Shown here piece after piece: positions 8,823-16,893 of a stretch of DNA of 64,000 bases. The notes beneath the pieces were generated by a model, which did no database searches, was not told the DNA's origin, and saw only the letters and a program-made list of their open reading frames with translations. The stretch is taken from contig JADJQX010000007.1 in the NCBI GenBank assembly GCA_016712525.1, forward strand, positions 1,984,001 to 2,048,000. Reading direction: 5' to 3'. This DNA is from Myxococcales bacterium. GTDB taxonomy: Bacteria > Myxococcota_A > Polyangia > Polyangiales > Polyangiaceae. A program made the translations under genes and the position numbers. The first letter of the stretch is position 1, and each line of letters begins with the position of its first letter.

Positions 8823-10433
8823 ATGGGGTCCTCCCGAGACGCGACCGCCGATGGGCGACGACGCGAGCCGCACCAGGCTCCGCGCCCCTACGCCGAGGGC
8901 GAGATGCCCCGGGACGGGAACGACGAGGACTTCCTCTTCCATCTCTTCCGCGGGAGCGAGCTCCTCCAAGACGGGCGCGAGCTCGAGGCCAAAGAGGAGC
9001 TCGAACAAGCCCTCATGCGGAAACCCGGCGACGAGAAGGGCCAGGACCTCCTCGCCTTCGTCTACTTCCGCATCGGCATCTACCCCCGCGCGATCGCCAT
9101 CTACGAGCACCTCCGCCAGAAGAGCCCGCACGATCCGGCCCTCCACCTGAACCTCTCGCTCTGTTACCTGAAGACCGGTCAGCCCGAGCGCGCGCGCGAC
9201 GAGCTCGAGGCGCTGGTCGCGGCCCATGCCGACCACCCTCGCGCGTGGGGCTACCTGGGGCTCGCTTTGGAGCGGCTCGGCGACTACGCCCGCGCGCAGC
9301 AGGCGTTCGAGAAGAGCGGTCACGCCCACCTCGCCCGTCGCATGATGGAGCGCGCCGCCGCGAAGCCCGATGCCCTTCGGCCGAACCTCGGGTCCGAGCC
9401 CGCGCGTGACGTGCGCGCCTTCGCCAAGGAGGCCTACGAAGAGCTCGACGCGGGACAGCTCGACTTCGCCCTCGCCGAGCCCCACGCGAGCAGCCGCGAG
9501 GTCGAAGATTGGCGCGCGATCGAGCTCGGAGGGCATCCTCCGAGCACCCGCGATGGTCCGCCCGGCGGGGTCGCGTCGATGGCCTCTCCCGTGTCTCTCG
9601 CCGAGCCCGTCCGGAGGCGCCAGACCCTGGTCGTCGCACCTCCACCACCAGGCACCCACATCGACACGTTCTTGGTCGCGCCCCCGTCGCGTGTGCCCGT
9701 CCCCGTGTCCGAGCCGTCGATCACCTGGACGTCACGCCCCGCCGAGGTCGCCCATGCCGCGGTGCCGCCGAGCGTGCGTGCCCCCGCGAGCGTGTTTCCT
9801 CCGCCCTCGGCGTCGCAGTTCGCGAAGGCCGCGCAGCTCGTGCCGCGCGACGAGGGCGCGGTGTCCTTGCACGGCAACGGCTCGGTCATCGCGCGACCGA
9901 CACGCACGCGGCCGTTCGCCACGCGCCTCGAGGCGATAAGGACGATGACCGGGGCGCTCGACTCGAAAATTCTCGAACGAAAACGCGACGGCGCCTCCGT
10001 CGGGGAGACGTTCGGCGGCCTCGGGAGCCCCCTCGTCGAGCTCGCCGGCGACGGGCAGGTCATCGTCGGTCCGAAGCCCGGCCACGTCCTCTCGAGCTTC
10101 GTGCTCGAAGGTGTACCTTGCACGCTTCGTGAGGACCGCGTGCTCGGGTTCGAGCTCGGGCTCGTGTACGAGAACGACAAGCTGGTCTTGCCCTCCGCCG
10201 AGCTGCGCACGGTTCGGTTCTCGGGAGCGGGGGCGCTCGTCATCGAGGCGCAGAGCCCCATCGCCACGATCGAGGTCGCCCACGACCGCCCCGTCGTCGC
10301 CCGGCGAGAGGTGGTGGTGGGTTGGCTCGGGCACCTCGACGTGGCCCCGGTGCTCCCCGCCGACGCGCCGGGCGCCCACCACGGTCTTTTGCGGCTCACG
10401 GGCTCGGGCAGCGTGCTGGTCTCGGGCCTGTGA
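8823..10433 (+). CDS. TPR protein fused to an AIM24-like C-terminal domain
   Basis: 536 residues. Residues of about 30-180 form TPR helices (for example GSELLQDGRELEAKEELEQA and LNLSLCYLKTGQPERARDEL). A Pro-rich low-complexity linker covers about 220-340. The C-terminal 170 residues contain GDGQVIVGPKPGHVLSSF and a LGFELGLVYEND segment, which resemble the beta-rich AIM24 (TraT/TerD-like barrel) family. There is no signal peptide, so it is probably cytoplasmic. A TAAGCT box ends 12 bp before the ATG at 8823; a later in-frame ATG at 8904 has a better purine-rich leader and is a real alternative. The role is unknown. Confidence 0.7.
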   Translation: MGSSRDATADGRRREPHQAPRPYAEGEMPRDGNDEDFLFHLFRGSELLQDGRELEAKEELEQALMRKPGDEKGQDLLAFVYFRIGIYPRAIAIYEHLRQKSPHDPALHLNLSLCYLKTGQPERARDELEALVAAHADHPRAWGYLGLALERLGDYARAQQAFEKSGHAHLARRMMERAAAKPDALRPNLGSEPARDVRAFAKEAYEELDAGQLDFALAEPHASSREVEDWRAIELGGHPPSTRDGPPGGVASMASPVSLAEPVRRRQTLVVAPPPPGTHIDTFLVAPPSRVPVPVSEPSITWTSRPAEVAHAAVPPSVRAPASVFPPPSASQFAKAAQLVPRDEGAVSLHGNGSVIARPTRTRPFATRLEAIRTMTGALDSKILERKRDGASVGETFGGLGSPLVELAGDGQVIVGPKPGHVLSSFVLEGVPCTLREDRVLGFELGLVYENDKLVLPSAELRTVRFSGAGALVIEAQSPIATIEVAHDRPVVARREVVVGWLGHLDVAPVLPADAPGAHHGLLRLTGSGSVLVSGL

Positions 10434-10482
10434 CGCTCATGCCGCGCCGAACGCCCTGCCGAGACGAGCCTTCGAGCCGCGC

Positions 10483-10511
10483 TTGCCCCGTCTCTCGTGC
10501 TGCTCTAGGGT
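10483..10511 (+). promoter_or_regulatory. Sigma-70-like promoter of pgsA
   Basis: A -35 hexamer TTGCCC (10483-10488) and a -10 hexamer TAGGGT (10506-10511) are separated by exactly 17 bp. The predicted start of transcription is about 10518, roughly 15 bp before the first in-frame ATG. Confidence 0.5.
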
Positions 10512-10532
10512 CCGCCCCACGCGAAGGAGCCG

Positions 10533-11336
10533 ATGCGCTCGCTCGCCGAACGGTCCGAGGCGCTTCGCCGTCCGCCGTGCACGGAGATCCACATGGCACG
10601 CGCCGATAGCTCCCACGTCGAGACGACCCCGCGCCGGAGGAGGAGCTCGCTCGCCGAGGACGCTCTGAACCTGCCGAACCTCATCACGTTCGCGCGCATC
10701 CTCATGATCCCGCTGTGCCTCTGGTTCCTCCAGTCGAACACGCCGCGGGGGTGCTTCTTCTCGGCGCTCGTCTTCACGTTCGCCGCCCTCACCGACGCGC
10801 TCGACGGCTACCTCGCCCGAAAAATGGGCATCGTGAGCGTGCTCGGCAAGTTCATGGACCCGCTGGCCGACAAGCTCATCGTGATGGCCTCGCTCGTGTG
10901 GCTCGTGCCGCTGGGTCGCATCCCGGCGTGGGTGGTCGTGCTGATCCTCGGCCGCGAGATCACCATCACGGGCCTTCGGTCCGTGGCCGCGAGCGAAGGC
11001 GTGGTCATCTCCGCCGGCAGCGAGGGAAAAACCAAAACAGCGCTGCAAATGGTCGGAATCATTGCCATTCTCGTCGGCTTTCCGTACCGCCTGAACTACC
11101 TCGGGCTCGTCGACCTCGGCGTCGTCGATCTCGCCAAGGTGGGCCGCGCCCTCGTCTATCTGTCGCTCGTGTTCTCGGTCGCGAGCGCCATCGACTACGT
11201 GAGGCTCTTCGGCGCGGCCGTCGAAGCCAAGGAAGAGAAGCGCAAGAAGCGGCGGAGAGAGGCGGCCGAGGGGCTGGCGGTAGGCCCCGACGAGTCCCAC
11301 GACTCGTCGTCGGTGCTCCCGGACGAGCCCAGCTGA
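10533..11336 (+). CDS. pgsA: CDP-diacylglycerol--glycerol-3-phosphate 3-phosphatidyltransferase
   Basis: Makes phosphatidylglycerolphosphate, the first committed step to phosphatidylglycerol and cardiolipin, in the inner membrane. The CDP-alcohol phosphatidyltransferase signature D-x2-DG-x2-AR-x8-G-x3-D-x3-D is fully present: DALDGYLARK followed by GKFMDPLADK. There are several membrane helices, and NLPNLITFARI is the usual N-terminal motif. The C-terminus is a basic, Lys/Arg-rich cytoplasmic tail. Two starts compete: ATG 10533 (AAGGAG only 3 bp upstream, close to the predicted promoter) and ATG 10593 (GGAG with a 6-bp spacer). Both leave the catalytic domain intact. Confidence 0.92.
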   Translation: MRSLAERSEALRRPPCTEIHMARADSSHVETTPRRRRSSLAEDALNLPNLITFARILMIPLCLWFLQSNTPRGCFFSALVFTFAALTDALDGYLARKMGIVSVLGKFMDPLADKLIVMASLVWLVPLGRIPAWVVVLILGREITITGLRSVAASEGVVISAGSEGKTKTALQMVGIIAILVGFPYRLNYLGLVDLGVVDLAKVGRALVYLSLVFSVASAIDYVRLFGAAVEAKEEKRKKRRREAAEGLAVGPDESHDSSSVLPDEPS

Positions 11337-11400
11337 CGCCCAGGGAGGCCGTGGCATCACGCCTTGCCAAGCCTTCGGCTCCTATGCGAAGGTCCGCGCC

Positions 11401-11847
11401 ATGAACGCTTCCTTGTCGGGAAAGCTCGCCTCCTCGCGCGTGCGGGCGCTCTTCGCCTTCGTGGGCCTCGGCCTCGCCGCGCTCGTCGCCGTGGCCGAGG
11501 GAGCCTGCTCGAACCAGTCCGAAGGCCAGCGGTGCAGCACGCTCGGCGAGAACGGCGGAAGCGACGATTGCCAATCGCCGCTCGTCTGCAAACAAAAGTC
11601 GCTCCTGAACGGGGCACAAGACGACCTCTGCTGCCCCCAGAACCCCGCCCAGGCGACCGTGCCGGCGTGCCAGAGCCCTTCGAGCGACGCGAGCATCCCT
11701 CCTTCGCCGAGCGACGCGGGCGACGCGGCGACCGATGCCCCCGCGACCGACGGCGGCGACGGTGGGACCGACTCGAGCTCCCCGCCGGCCGACGGCGGCG
11801 ACGCGGGCCCAGGCAACGACGGCTCCGCCGACGCCGCGACCGACTGA
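11401..11847 (+). CDS. Cys-rich secreted or lipoprotein-like hypothetical protein
   Basis: 148 residues. The hydrophobic N-terminus (FAFVGLGLAALVAVAEGAC) is a signal peptide; the lipobox is imperfect (EGAC), so lipidation is uncertain. The mature region carries several cysteines (QRCSTL, DDCQSPLVC, DLCCPQ, PACQ), suggesting disulfides. It ends in a low-complexity Asp/Gly/Ser/Ala tail. Such short tails of DGGD type recur in lipoproteins of this window. No function recognised. It is followed 4 bp later by the FliQ/SctS-like gene. Confidence 0.65.
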   Translation: MNASLSGKLASSRVRALFAFVGLGLAALVAVAEGACSNQSEGQRCSTLGENGGSDDCQSPLVCKQKSLLNGAQDDLCCPQNPAQATVPACQSPSSDASIPPSPSDAGDAATDAPATDGGDGGTDSSSPPADGGDAGPGNDGSADAATD

Positions 11848-11851
11848 GCCC

Positions 11852-12115
11852 ATGCCAGCCGATGCCCTCGTCGGCGAGGCGCGCACGGCGCTCCTCCTCG
11901 CGCTCCTCGTGGTCGCGCCGGTCCTCGCGGCGGTGGCGGCCGTAGGCGTGGTCGTGGGCGCGATCCAAGGCTCGACCCAGATTCAAGACGCCTCGGTGCC
12001 GCACGCGGCGCGCCTCTTCGCGGCCGGGGCCGTGCTCGTCATGGTCGGGCCGTGGATGGGCCACGAGATCGCCTCGTTCGCGAGCCACGTGCTCGGGCTC
12101 ATCGCCCACCGCTGA
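11852..12115 (+). CDS. Orphan FliQ/SctS-family export apparatus protein
   Basis: 87 residues, the usual FliQ/SctS length. There are two membrane helices, an N-terminal EARTALLLALLVVAPVLAA segment, the family-typical GAIQGSTQIQD (compare FQAATQINE) and GPWMGHEI (compare GPWMLQQL). In flagellar and injectisome type III systems this protein helps form the export gate with FliP and FliR. None of these partners is in the window, so it is an orphan here. The ATG at 11852 gives the canonical length. The gene starts 4 bp after the upstream Cys-rich secreted protein, which suggests co-transcription. Confidence 0.75.
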   Translation: MPADALVGEARTALLLALLVVAPVLAAVAAVGVVVGAIQGSTQIQDASVPHAARLFAAGAVLVMVGPWMGHEIASFASHVLGLIAHR

Positions 12116-12208
12116 GGCCGCGCGGCTGCCCGAAGCGCCTTGGGTAGCAAAGAGGCCGACGCCCCGGGCGCGTTGACCCCCGGGCGGAGCTTTGGTACCC
12201 ACGACGAA

Positions 12209-12892
12209 GTGACTGAATCGTCATTCACCACGCGAAAGCGCGCCAGGGCCACCCCGAAGCCGAAGGCTCGCGCCCCGAAGGCGCCCCCGAAAGAGGAGGC
12301 CGAGCGCCCCCGAAGGAGCGGGGACAAACGCGAGCGCATCCTCGCGGCGGCGGTGCGGGTCTTCGCCAAGAACGGCTTCTACGCGACGCGCGTCAGCGAG
12401 GTGGCCAAGGCCGCCGGTGTCGCCGACGGCACGATCTACCTCTATTTCCGCTCGAAGGACGAGCTGCTCGTGTCGCTCTTCGAGGACCGGGTCGAGAAGC
12501 TGCTCGCGTTCATGAAACGAGAGCTCCCGCTCCGCAAGGACGCGCGTGAGCGGCTGCGCGCCGTGATCGAGCTCCAGCTCGGCTTGCTCGAGGACGAGCG
12601 TGATCTCGCCGAGGTGATCACGGTCATCTTGCGCCAGTCGACGAAGCTCATGAAGGAGTTCGCCGCGCCTCGGTTCATGGCTTACCTCGACGCGATCGCG
12701 AAGGTGGTGGCCGAGGGGCAGGCCGAAGGTGTGTTTCGCTCGGACGTGTCGCCGGGCCTCGTCGCGAGGGCGACCTTCGGCGCGCTCGATGGCATCGCGC
12801 TCACCTGGGCGCTCGGCCGCGCGGAGCAAGGAGCGCTCGGCCGCGCCGCACGTCAGCTCGCCGACATCATCTTGAGGGGCCTCGAGGCGTGA
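12209..12892 (+). CDS. TetR/AcrR-family transcriptional regulator
   Basis: About 227 residues from the GTG at 12209; a TTG at 12140 would add 23 residues. A basic, Pro/Lys-rich leader (residues 8-35) precedes the DNA-binding domain. The helix-turn-helix is typical: ILAAAVRVFAKNGFYATRV, then VAKAAGVADGTIYLYFRSK and DELL. The C-terminal ligand domain is helical and resembles acyl-CoA-responsive TetR regulators, though this is inference only. It overlaps epmA by 4 bp (GTGA), so the two are translationally coupled. Whether it regulates epmA or distant genes cannot be told from sequence. Confidence 0.85.
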   Translation: MTESSFTTRKRARATPKPKARAPKAPPKEEAERPRRSGDKRERILAAAVRVFAKNGFYATRVSEVAKAAGVADGTIYLYFRSKDELLVSLFEDRVEKLLAFMKRELPLRKDARERLRAVIELQLGLLEDERDLAEVITVILRQSTKLMKEFAAPRFMAYLDAIAKVVAEGQAEGVFRSDVSPGLVARATFGALDGIALTWALGRAEQGALGRAARQLADIILRGLEA

Positions 12893-13830
12893 GCGCGCGT
12901 CACGGCCGCCTCGAGGCGCGCGCGCGGGTGCTCGCCGACGTGCGCGCGTTCTTCGATTCGCGCGGGTACCTCGAGGTCGAGACGCCGTGCCTCGTGCCCT
13001 CGCCCGGGCTCGACGTGCACCTCGCGGCCTTCGAGGTCGCGACCTCGTCGAAGAACCGGTACCTGCACACGTCGCCCGAGTACCAGATGAAGCGACTCCT
13101 CTCCGAGCGCGCCTCGCGCGGAGAGCCGAGCTCACGCCTCTACCAGGTGACGCGGGCGTACCGCCGTGACGAGCAAGGCGAACGGCACAACCCCGAGTTC
13201 ACGATCCTCGAATTTTATCGGGCCCCCGGCGCCATGGCCGACACCATGCGCGACACGGAGCAGCTCGTCGCGAAGGTGACCGGAGGCGAGGTGCGGCTCG
13301 GAGCGCGACGCATCACGACGCGCCCGCCGTTCGCGCGGATGACCGTGGCCGAGGCCTTCGCGACGTACGCGGACGTCGACGAAGAGGCGATGCTCGAGCT
13401 CGCGACGAACGACGAGGACACGTTCTACCGGCTGCTCGTCGAGCGCGTGGAGCCCCGCCTCGCCCTACGAGACGACGCCGTGTTCCTCACGCACTACCCT
13501 GCGACGCAAGCCTCACTCGCTCGAAAAACCGAGCACAATCCTGCACTTGCGGAGCGATACGAGCTCTACGTCGCCGGGGTCGAGCTGTGCAACGGGTTCG
13601 GCGAGCTCACGTGCGAAGGCGAACAACGCGCTCGCTTCGAGAAGGACCTCGAGCAGCGCGCGGCCCTCGGCCTCCCGCTCTACCCGATCGACGAGCGGTT
13701 TCTCGAGGCGCTCGCTCGAGGGCTCCCGCCGTGCTCGGGCAACGCGATAGGCCTCGACCGCCTCGCGGCCCTCGCGAACGGGAGCACGGCCATCGCGGAC
13801 GTGCTCGCGTTCCCCCACGACGACCTCTGA
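12889..13830 (+). CDS. epmA: Elongation factor P beta-lysine ligase (EpmA/GenX/PoxA)
   Basis: 313 residues, a class II lysyl-tRNA-synthetase core without the anticodon-binding domain, as expected for EpmA. Visible motifs are FFDSRGYLEVETP (motif 1), HTSPEYQMK, RAYRRDEQGERHNPEFTILE (motif 2) and GNAIGLDRLA (motif 3). EpmA attaches (R)-beta-lysine to a conserved lysine of EF-P, relieving stalling at polyproline, which matters here given the many proline-rich proteins. The lysine aminomutase EpmB and EF-P are not in the window. The GTG start overlaps the TetR stop by 4 bp. Confidence 0.92.
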   Translation: MSARHGRLEARARVLADVRAFFDSRGYLEVETPCLVPSPGLDVHLAAFEVATSSKNRYLHTSPEYQMKRLLSERASRGEPSSRLYQVTRAYRRDEQGERHNPEFTILEFYRAPGAMADTMRDTEQLVAKVTGGEVRLGARRITTRPPFARMTVAEAFATYADVDEEAMLELATNDEDTFYRLLVERVEPRLALRDDAVFLTHYPATQASLARKTEHNPALAERYELYVAGVELCNGFGELTCEGEQRARFEKDLEQRAALGLPLYPIDERFLEALARGLPPCSGNAIGLDRLAALANGSTAIADVLAFPHDDL

Positions 13831-13905
13831 ACGTCGACACGTTCCCGAGCGCGAGCACGTCTTGATGAGCTCGCCCCGGCCACCTCACGAGCGCCGGCGT
13901 CGTGC

Positions 13906-13911
13906 TAGGGT
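13906..13911 (+). promoter_or_regulatory. Probable -10 box (TAGGGT) of the Moco operon
   Basis: TAGGGT lies 12 bp before the moeA ATG and matches boxes at the same relative place before pgsA and the MutS-like gene. No Shine-Dalgarno sequence lies between it and the ATG, so the leader would be only about 5-7 nt. No clear -35 element. Confidence 0.4.
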
Positions 13912-13923
13912 CTCGGCCGTCGT

Positions 13924-15141
13924 ATGTCCCTTTTGTCCTTCGAAGACGCCACGGAGCGCCTCCTCGCGCTAGCCACGCGCACGGGCCCGACCGCCGAGCG
14001 CATCCCCCTCGACGACGCCGACGGCAGAGTCCTCGCCGAGGACGTGACCGCGCGTGTCGACACCCCGGCGTTCGATCACTCGACCATGGACGGGTATGCC
14101 GTGCTCGCCGAGACGATCGCTCAAGGCGGCGCGTCGCTCGAGGTCCACGGCGAGAGCCGCGCGGGTCACCCCGTGCCGCCGCTCGCCCGAGGGACGACGA
14201 TGCGCATCTTCACGGGCGCGAGGCTCCCGGAGGGCGCCGACGCCGTGGTCATGCAAGAGAACGTGACCGTGAGCTCCGGGCGCGCATCGTTCTCCGAGCG
14301 CCCCGCCGTCGGCACGGCCGTACGCTACCGCGCGAGCGATCTTCGCGTAGGGGACGTCGCGCTCCGGCGAGGCTCGAGGCTCGGCCCCGCCGATCTCGCC
14401 CTCGCGGCGACCTGCGACGTCGGCGCGGTCACGGTGGCGCGCCGCCCTCGGGTCACCGTGCTCACGAACGGCGACGAGCTCCGCAGCCCAGGGAGCGAAG
14501 GCCCCGCGGGGACCCTCCCCGAGAGCAACGGGATCGCGATCGCGACCATGGCGCGGCGCGCGGGCGCGGTGGTCACACGAGGCGCGACCTTGCCCGACGA
14601 TCGCGCCGTCGTCGCGAAGGCCCTCGACGAGGCGCTCGCGTCGGCCGACCTCGTGATCACGATCGGCGGAGTGAGCGTGGGCGACCACGACGTCATCAAG
14701 GGCGCGCTCGCCGACGCGGGTGTCACGCTCGATTTCTGGCGCGTCGCCATCAAGCCAGGAAAGCCCCTCGCGGTCGGCTCGCGTGGGGCCGCCATCGTGC
14801 TCGGATTGCCTGGAAATCCAGCCTCGGCGATGGTCACGTTCGGGCTCTTCGGCGTCCCGCTCGTGCGCGCGCTCGCGGGGGACTTCGCGCCTCGGCCCCT
14901 CCCTCGGCCCGCCGTTCTCGGGCACGCGCTCGCCCACGAGCCCGGACGCATGGAGCTCGTGCGTGCACGCGTCGAGACCGAAGGCACGAAGCGCGTCGCG
15001 CGAGCCGTGAAACACCAAGCGAGCGGCGCCGGAATCGGCATGAGCGTGGCCAACGCGCTCGTGGTCGTGCCCCGCGAGAGCCGCGGCCTCGACGAAGGCG
15101 CCGTCGTCGAGACCTACCCCTTCGAGGAGCTCTGTCTATGA
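13924..15141 (+). CDS. moeA: Molybdopterin molybdenumtransferase MoeA
   Basis: Inserts molybdate into adenylylated molybdopterin, the last step of Mo-cofactor synthesis. 405 residues, standard length. Recognisable segments are the N-terminal DTPAFDHSTMDGYAV, the IFTGARLPEGADAVVMQE loop, domain III with TNGDELRSPG, ITIGGVSVGDHD, and IKPGKPLAVG followed by GLPGNPASAMVTF. It is the first gene of a five-gene Moco operon in which each gene overlaps the next by 4 bp (ATGA). No molybdenum-cofactor riboswitch fits in the 93-bp upstream gap. Confidence 0.95.
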   Translation: MSLLSFEDATERLLALATRTGPTAERIPLDDADGRVLAEDVTARVDTPAFDHSTMDGYAVLAETIAQGGASLEVHGESRAGHPVPPLARGTTMRIFTGARLPEGADAVVMQENVTVSSGRASFSERPAVGTAVRYRASDLRVGDVALRRGSRLGPADLALAATCDVGAVTVARRPRVTVLTNGDELRSPGSEGPAGTLPESNGIAIATMARRAGAVVTRGATLPDDRAVVAKALDEALASADLVITIGGVSVGDHDVIKGALADAGVTLDFWRVAIKPGKPLAVGSRGAAIVLGLPGNPASAMVTFGLFGVPLVRALAGDFAPRPLPRPAVLGHALAHEPGRMELVRARVETEGTKRVARAVKHQASGAGIGMSVANALVVVPRESRGLDEGAVVETYPFEELCL

Positions 15142-15647
15142 CCGAGAAGCTCACCCACGTCGACGAACGCGGCGCGATGCGCATGGTCGACGTCGGCGAC
15201 AAGGAGGTCACCTCGCGCCTCGCCATGGCGCGCGCCGTAGTCACCATGGAAGCCTCGACGGCGAGGCTCCTCCGTGACGGCAAAACGCCGAAGGGCGACG
15301 TGCTCGCGGCCGTGCGCCTCGCGGGCATCATGGGAGCAAAAAACACGAGCACTATCGTACCCTTGTGCCACCCCATCGCGCTGTCCAAGGTCGAGGTCGA
15401 GGTCGAGGTAGGGAGGGCCTCGGCGACCATCACGACGCGCGTGCGGTGCGAGGGGAAGACGGGCGTCGAGATGGAGGCCCTCACCGCCGCGAGCGCCGCG
15501 GCCCTTTGCCTCTACGACATGCTCAAGGCCAAGGACCGCGGCATGACGTTCGAGGTCGCGCTGCTCCACAAAGAGGGCGGCAAGAGCGGCGTCTTCACGC
15601 GCGCTGCGAGCACGAAAAAGGGCGCACCGCGAAAGGGCACACGATGA
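15138..15647 (+). CDS. moaC: Cyclic pyranopterin monophosphate synthase MoaC
   Basis: 169 residues. With MoaA it converts GTP to cyclic pyranopterin monophosphate; MoaC performs the second half from the 3',8-cyclo-GTP intermediate. Family motifs are complete: HVDERGAMRMVDVGDKE near the start, GIMGAKNTSTIVPLCHPI in the middle, and KTGVEMEALTAASAAALCLY followed by DMLKA. The C-terminal 15 residues are a basic extension. It overlaps both moeA and the moaE-mogA fusion by ATGA, implying translational coupling. Confidence 0.96.
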   Translation: MTEKLTHVDERGAMRMVDVGDKEVTSRLAMARAVVTMEASTARLLRDGKTPKGDVLAAVRLAGIMGAKNTSTIVPLCHPIALSKVEVEVEVGRASATITTRVRCEGKTGVEMEALTAASAAALCLYDMLKAKDRGMTFEVALLHKEGGKSGVFTRAASTKKGAPRKGTR

Positions 15648-16648
15648 AGGTCTTCCTCTCGGCCGAACCGCTGTCCGTGGATGCCGTCCGCGCGGAGGTC
15701 GCGCACGCGGGCGCCGGAGCGGTGGCGCTTTTTCTGGGGCTCGTGCGTGACGAGAACGAAGGGCGCGACGTGACGCTCCTCGAGTACTCCGCCTACGAGC
15801 CCATGGCACTCTCGGAGATGCGACGCATCGCCGAGGCCATCGAGGCCGAGCGCCCGGGCGTGCGCGTCGCCGTCGCGCATCGGACCGGAGAGCTCGGCGT
15901 GGGCGATCTCGCGGTCGTGTGCGCGGCGAGCTCGAAGCACAGGCCCGACGCGTTCTGGGCGTGCCGCGAGGCCATCGATCGCATCAAGGCCGACGTCCCC
16001 ATTTGGAAGCGTGAGCACGGCCCCGACGGCACCGCCTGGGTCGGCTGGGTCGACGCGCGTTGCGCCCCCGGGGGCCACGGCGACCACGCCCACGCTCACC
16101 ATGCTCACGGCCACCACGCTCACCACGGTCACGCGCAAGACTCCCATGCCCACGCGAGCGCGAGCGGCACCGTGCTTCGGGTCGCGACGGTGACGGTGAG
16201 CGACACGCGGCACGAGGGCAACGATCGATCGGGGGCGGCGCTGCGCGCGGGTCTCGGGGCGTTCTCCCTCACGCCCCACCGCCTCGTGACCGACGATCCC
16301 GACCGCATCCGCGAGGCGCTCGGTCTCCTCGTCGACGAAGGCCACGACGCCGTCGTCTTGACGGGAGGCACGGGCATCGCGCCGCGGGACGTCACGGTCG
16401 AGACCCTCACCGCCTTCGTCGATCGCCCCCTCGACGGGTTCGGCGAGGCCTTCCGCCGCATCTCGTGGGACGCGATCGGACCGCGGGCGCTCCTCTCACG
16501 CGCCACGGCGGGAGTCCGCGGAAAGACTCTCATTTTCGCCGTCCCGGGCAGCCCTCGGGCCGCGGCGCTCGGGGCGCGCCTCGTGTGCGATCTGCTCCCT
16601 CACGCGCACGAGGTGCTCGCGGGGCAACCTCACGCGGAGGTCCCATGA
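15644..16648 (+). CDS. MoaE-MogA/MoaB fusion with a histidine-rich linker
   Basis: 334 residues. Residues 1-139 are MoaE, the large subunit of molybdopterin synthase (SSKHRPDAFWACREAIDRIK then PIWKRE, with K115 and K122 in the catalytic positions). Residues 177-334 are a MogA/MoaB molybdopterin adenylyltransferase (VSDTRHEGNDRSG, TGGTGIAPRDVT, PGSPRAA). Between them, residues 145-170 contain 13 histidines in repeated HAH, HGHH and HHGH units. MoaE adds sulfur and MogA adenylylates the product, so the fusion joins sequential steps. The His-rich linker could bind Cu, Zn or Ni, or simply be flexible; this is inference. ATGA overlaps on both sides. Confidence 0.92.
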   Translation: MKVFLSAEPLSVDAVRAEVAHAGAGAVALFLGLVRDENEGRDVTLLEYSAYEPMALSEMRRIAEAIEAERPGVRVAVAHRTGELGVGDLAVVCAASSKHRPDAFWACREAIDRIKADVPIWKREHGPDGTAWVGWVDARCAPGGHGDHAHAHHAHGHHAHHGHAQDSHAHASASGTVLRVATVTVSDTRHEGNDRSGAALRAGLGAFSLTPHRLVTDDPDRIREALGLLVDEGHDAVVLTGGTGIAPRDVTVETLTAFVDRPLDGFGEAFRRISWDAIGPRALLSRATAGVRGKTLIFAVPGSPRAAALGARLVCDLLPHAHEVLAGQPHAEVP

Positions 16649-16893
16649 AGGTGTCCGTCCTCTTCTTCGCCGTCACCCGCGATCTGGCCGGCACCTCCGA
16701 GGCGAGCCTGGACGTGCCCGGCGGTGCGCCCACCGTCGCCGACCTCGTCGTCACGCTCGAGGCCGAGTACCCCGAGCTCCGCGGGCGTATGGGCTCGGTC
16801 CGCATCGCGAAGAACGAGCGCTTCGCCAAGCCGGACGAGGCCCTCCACGAAGGAGACGTCATCGCCCTCGTCCCTCCCGTGTCCGGAGGATGA
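16645..16893 (+). CDS. moaD: Molybdopterin synthase sulfur carrier MoaD
   Basis: 82 residues, ubiquitin-like fold. It ends in VSGG, the di-glycine that is thiocarboxylated to donate sulfur to MoaE. N-terminal KVSVLFFAVTRDLAG and C-terminal LHEGDVIALVPPVSGG are typical. The activating enzyme MoeB is not in the window. It overlaps the fused moaE-mogA gene and moaA by 4 bp each, so carrier and acceptor are made from one message. Confidence 0.95.
   Translation: MKVSVLFFAVTRDLAGTSEASLDVPGGAPTVADLVVTLEAEYPELRGRMGSVRIAKNERFAKPDEALHEGDVIALVPPVSGG

Noticed and set aside
11401..12115. Possible type III secretion gene cluster
   Set aside because: Only one subunit (FliQ/SctS) is present; no other export gene was found on either strand, so only an orphan gene is claimed.
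13831..13923. Molybdenum cofactor riboswitch before moeA
   Set aside because: The gap is only 93 bp and contains a promoter-like box 12 bp from the ATG; no multi-stem fold fits.
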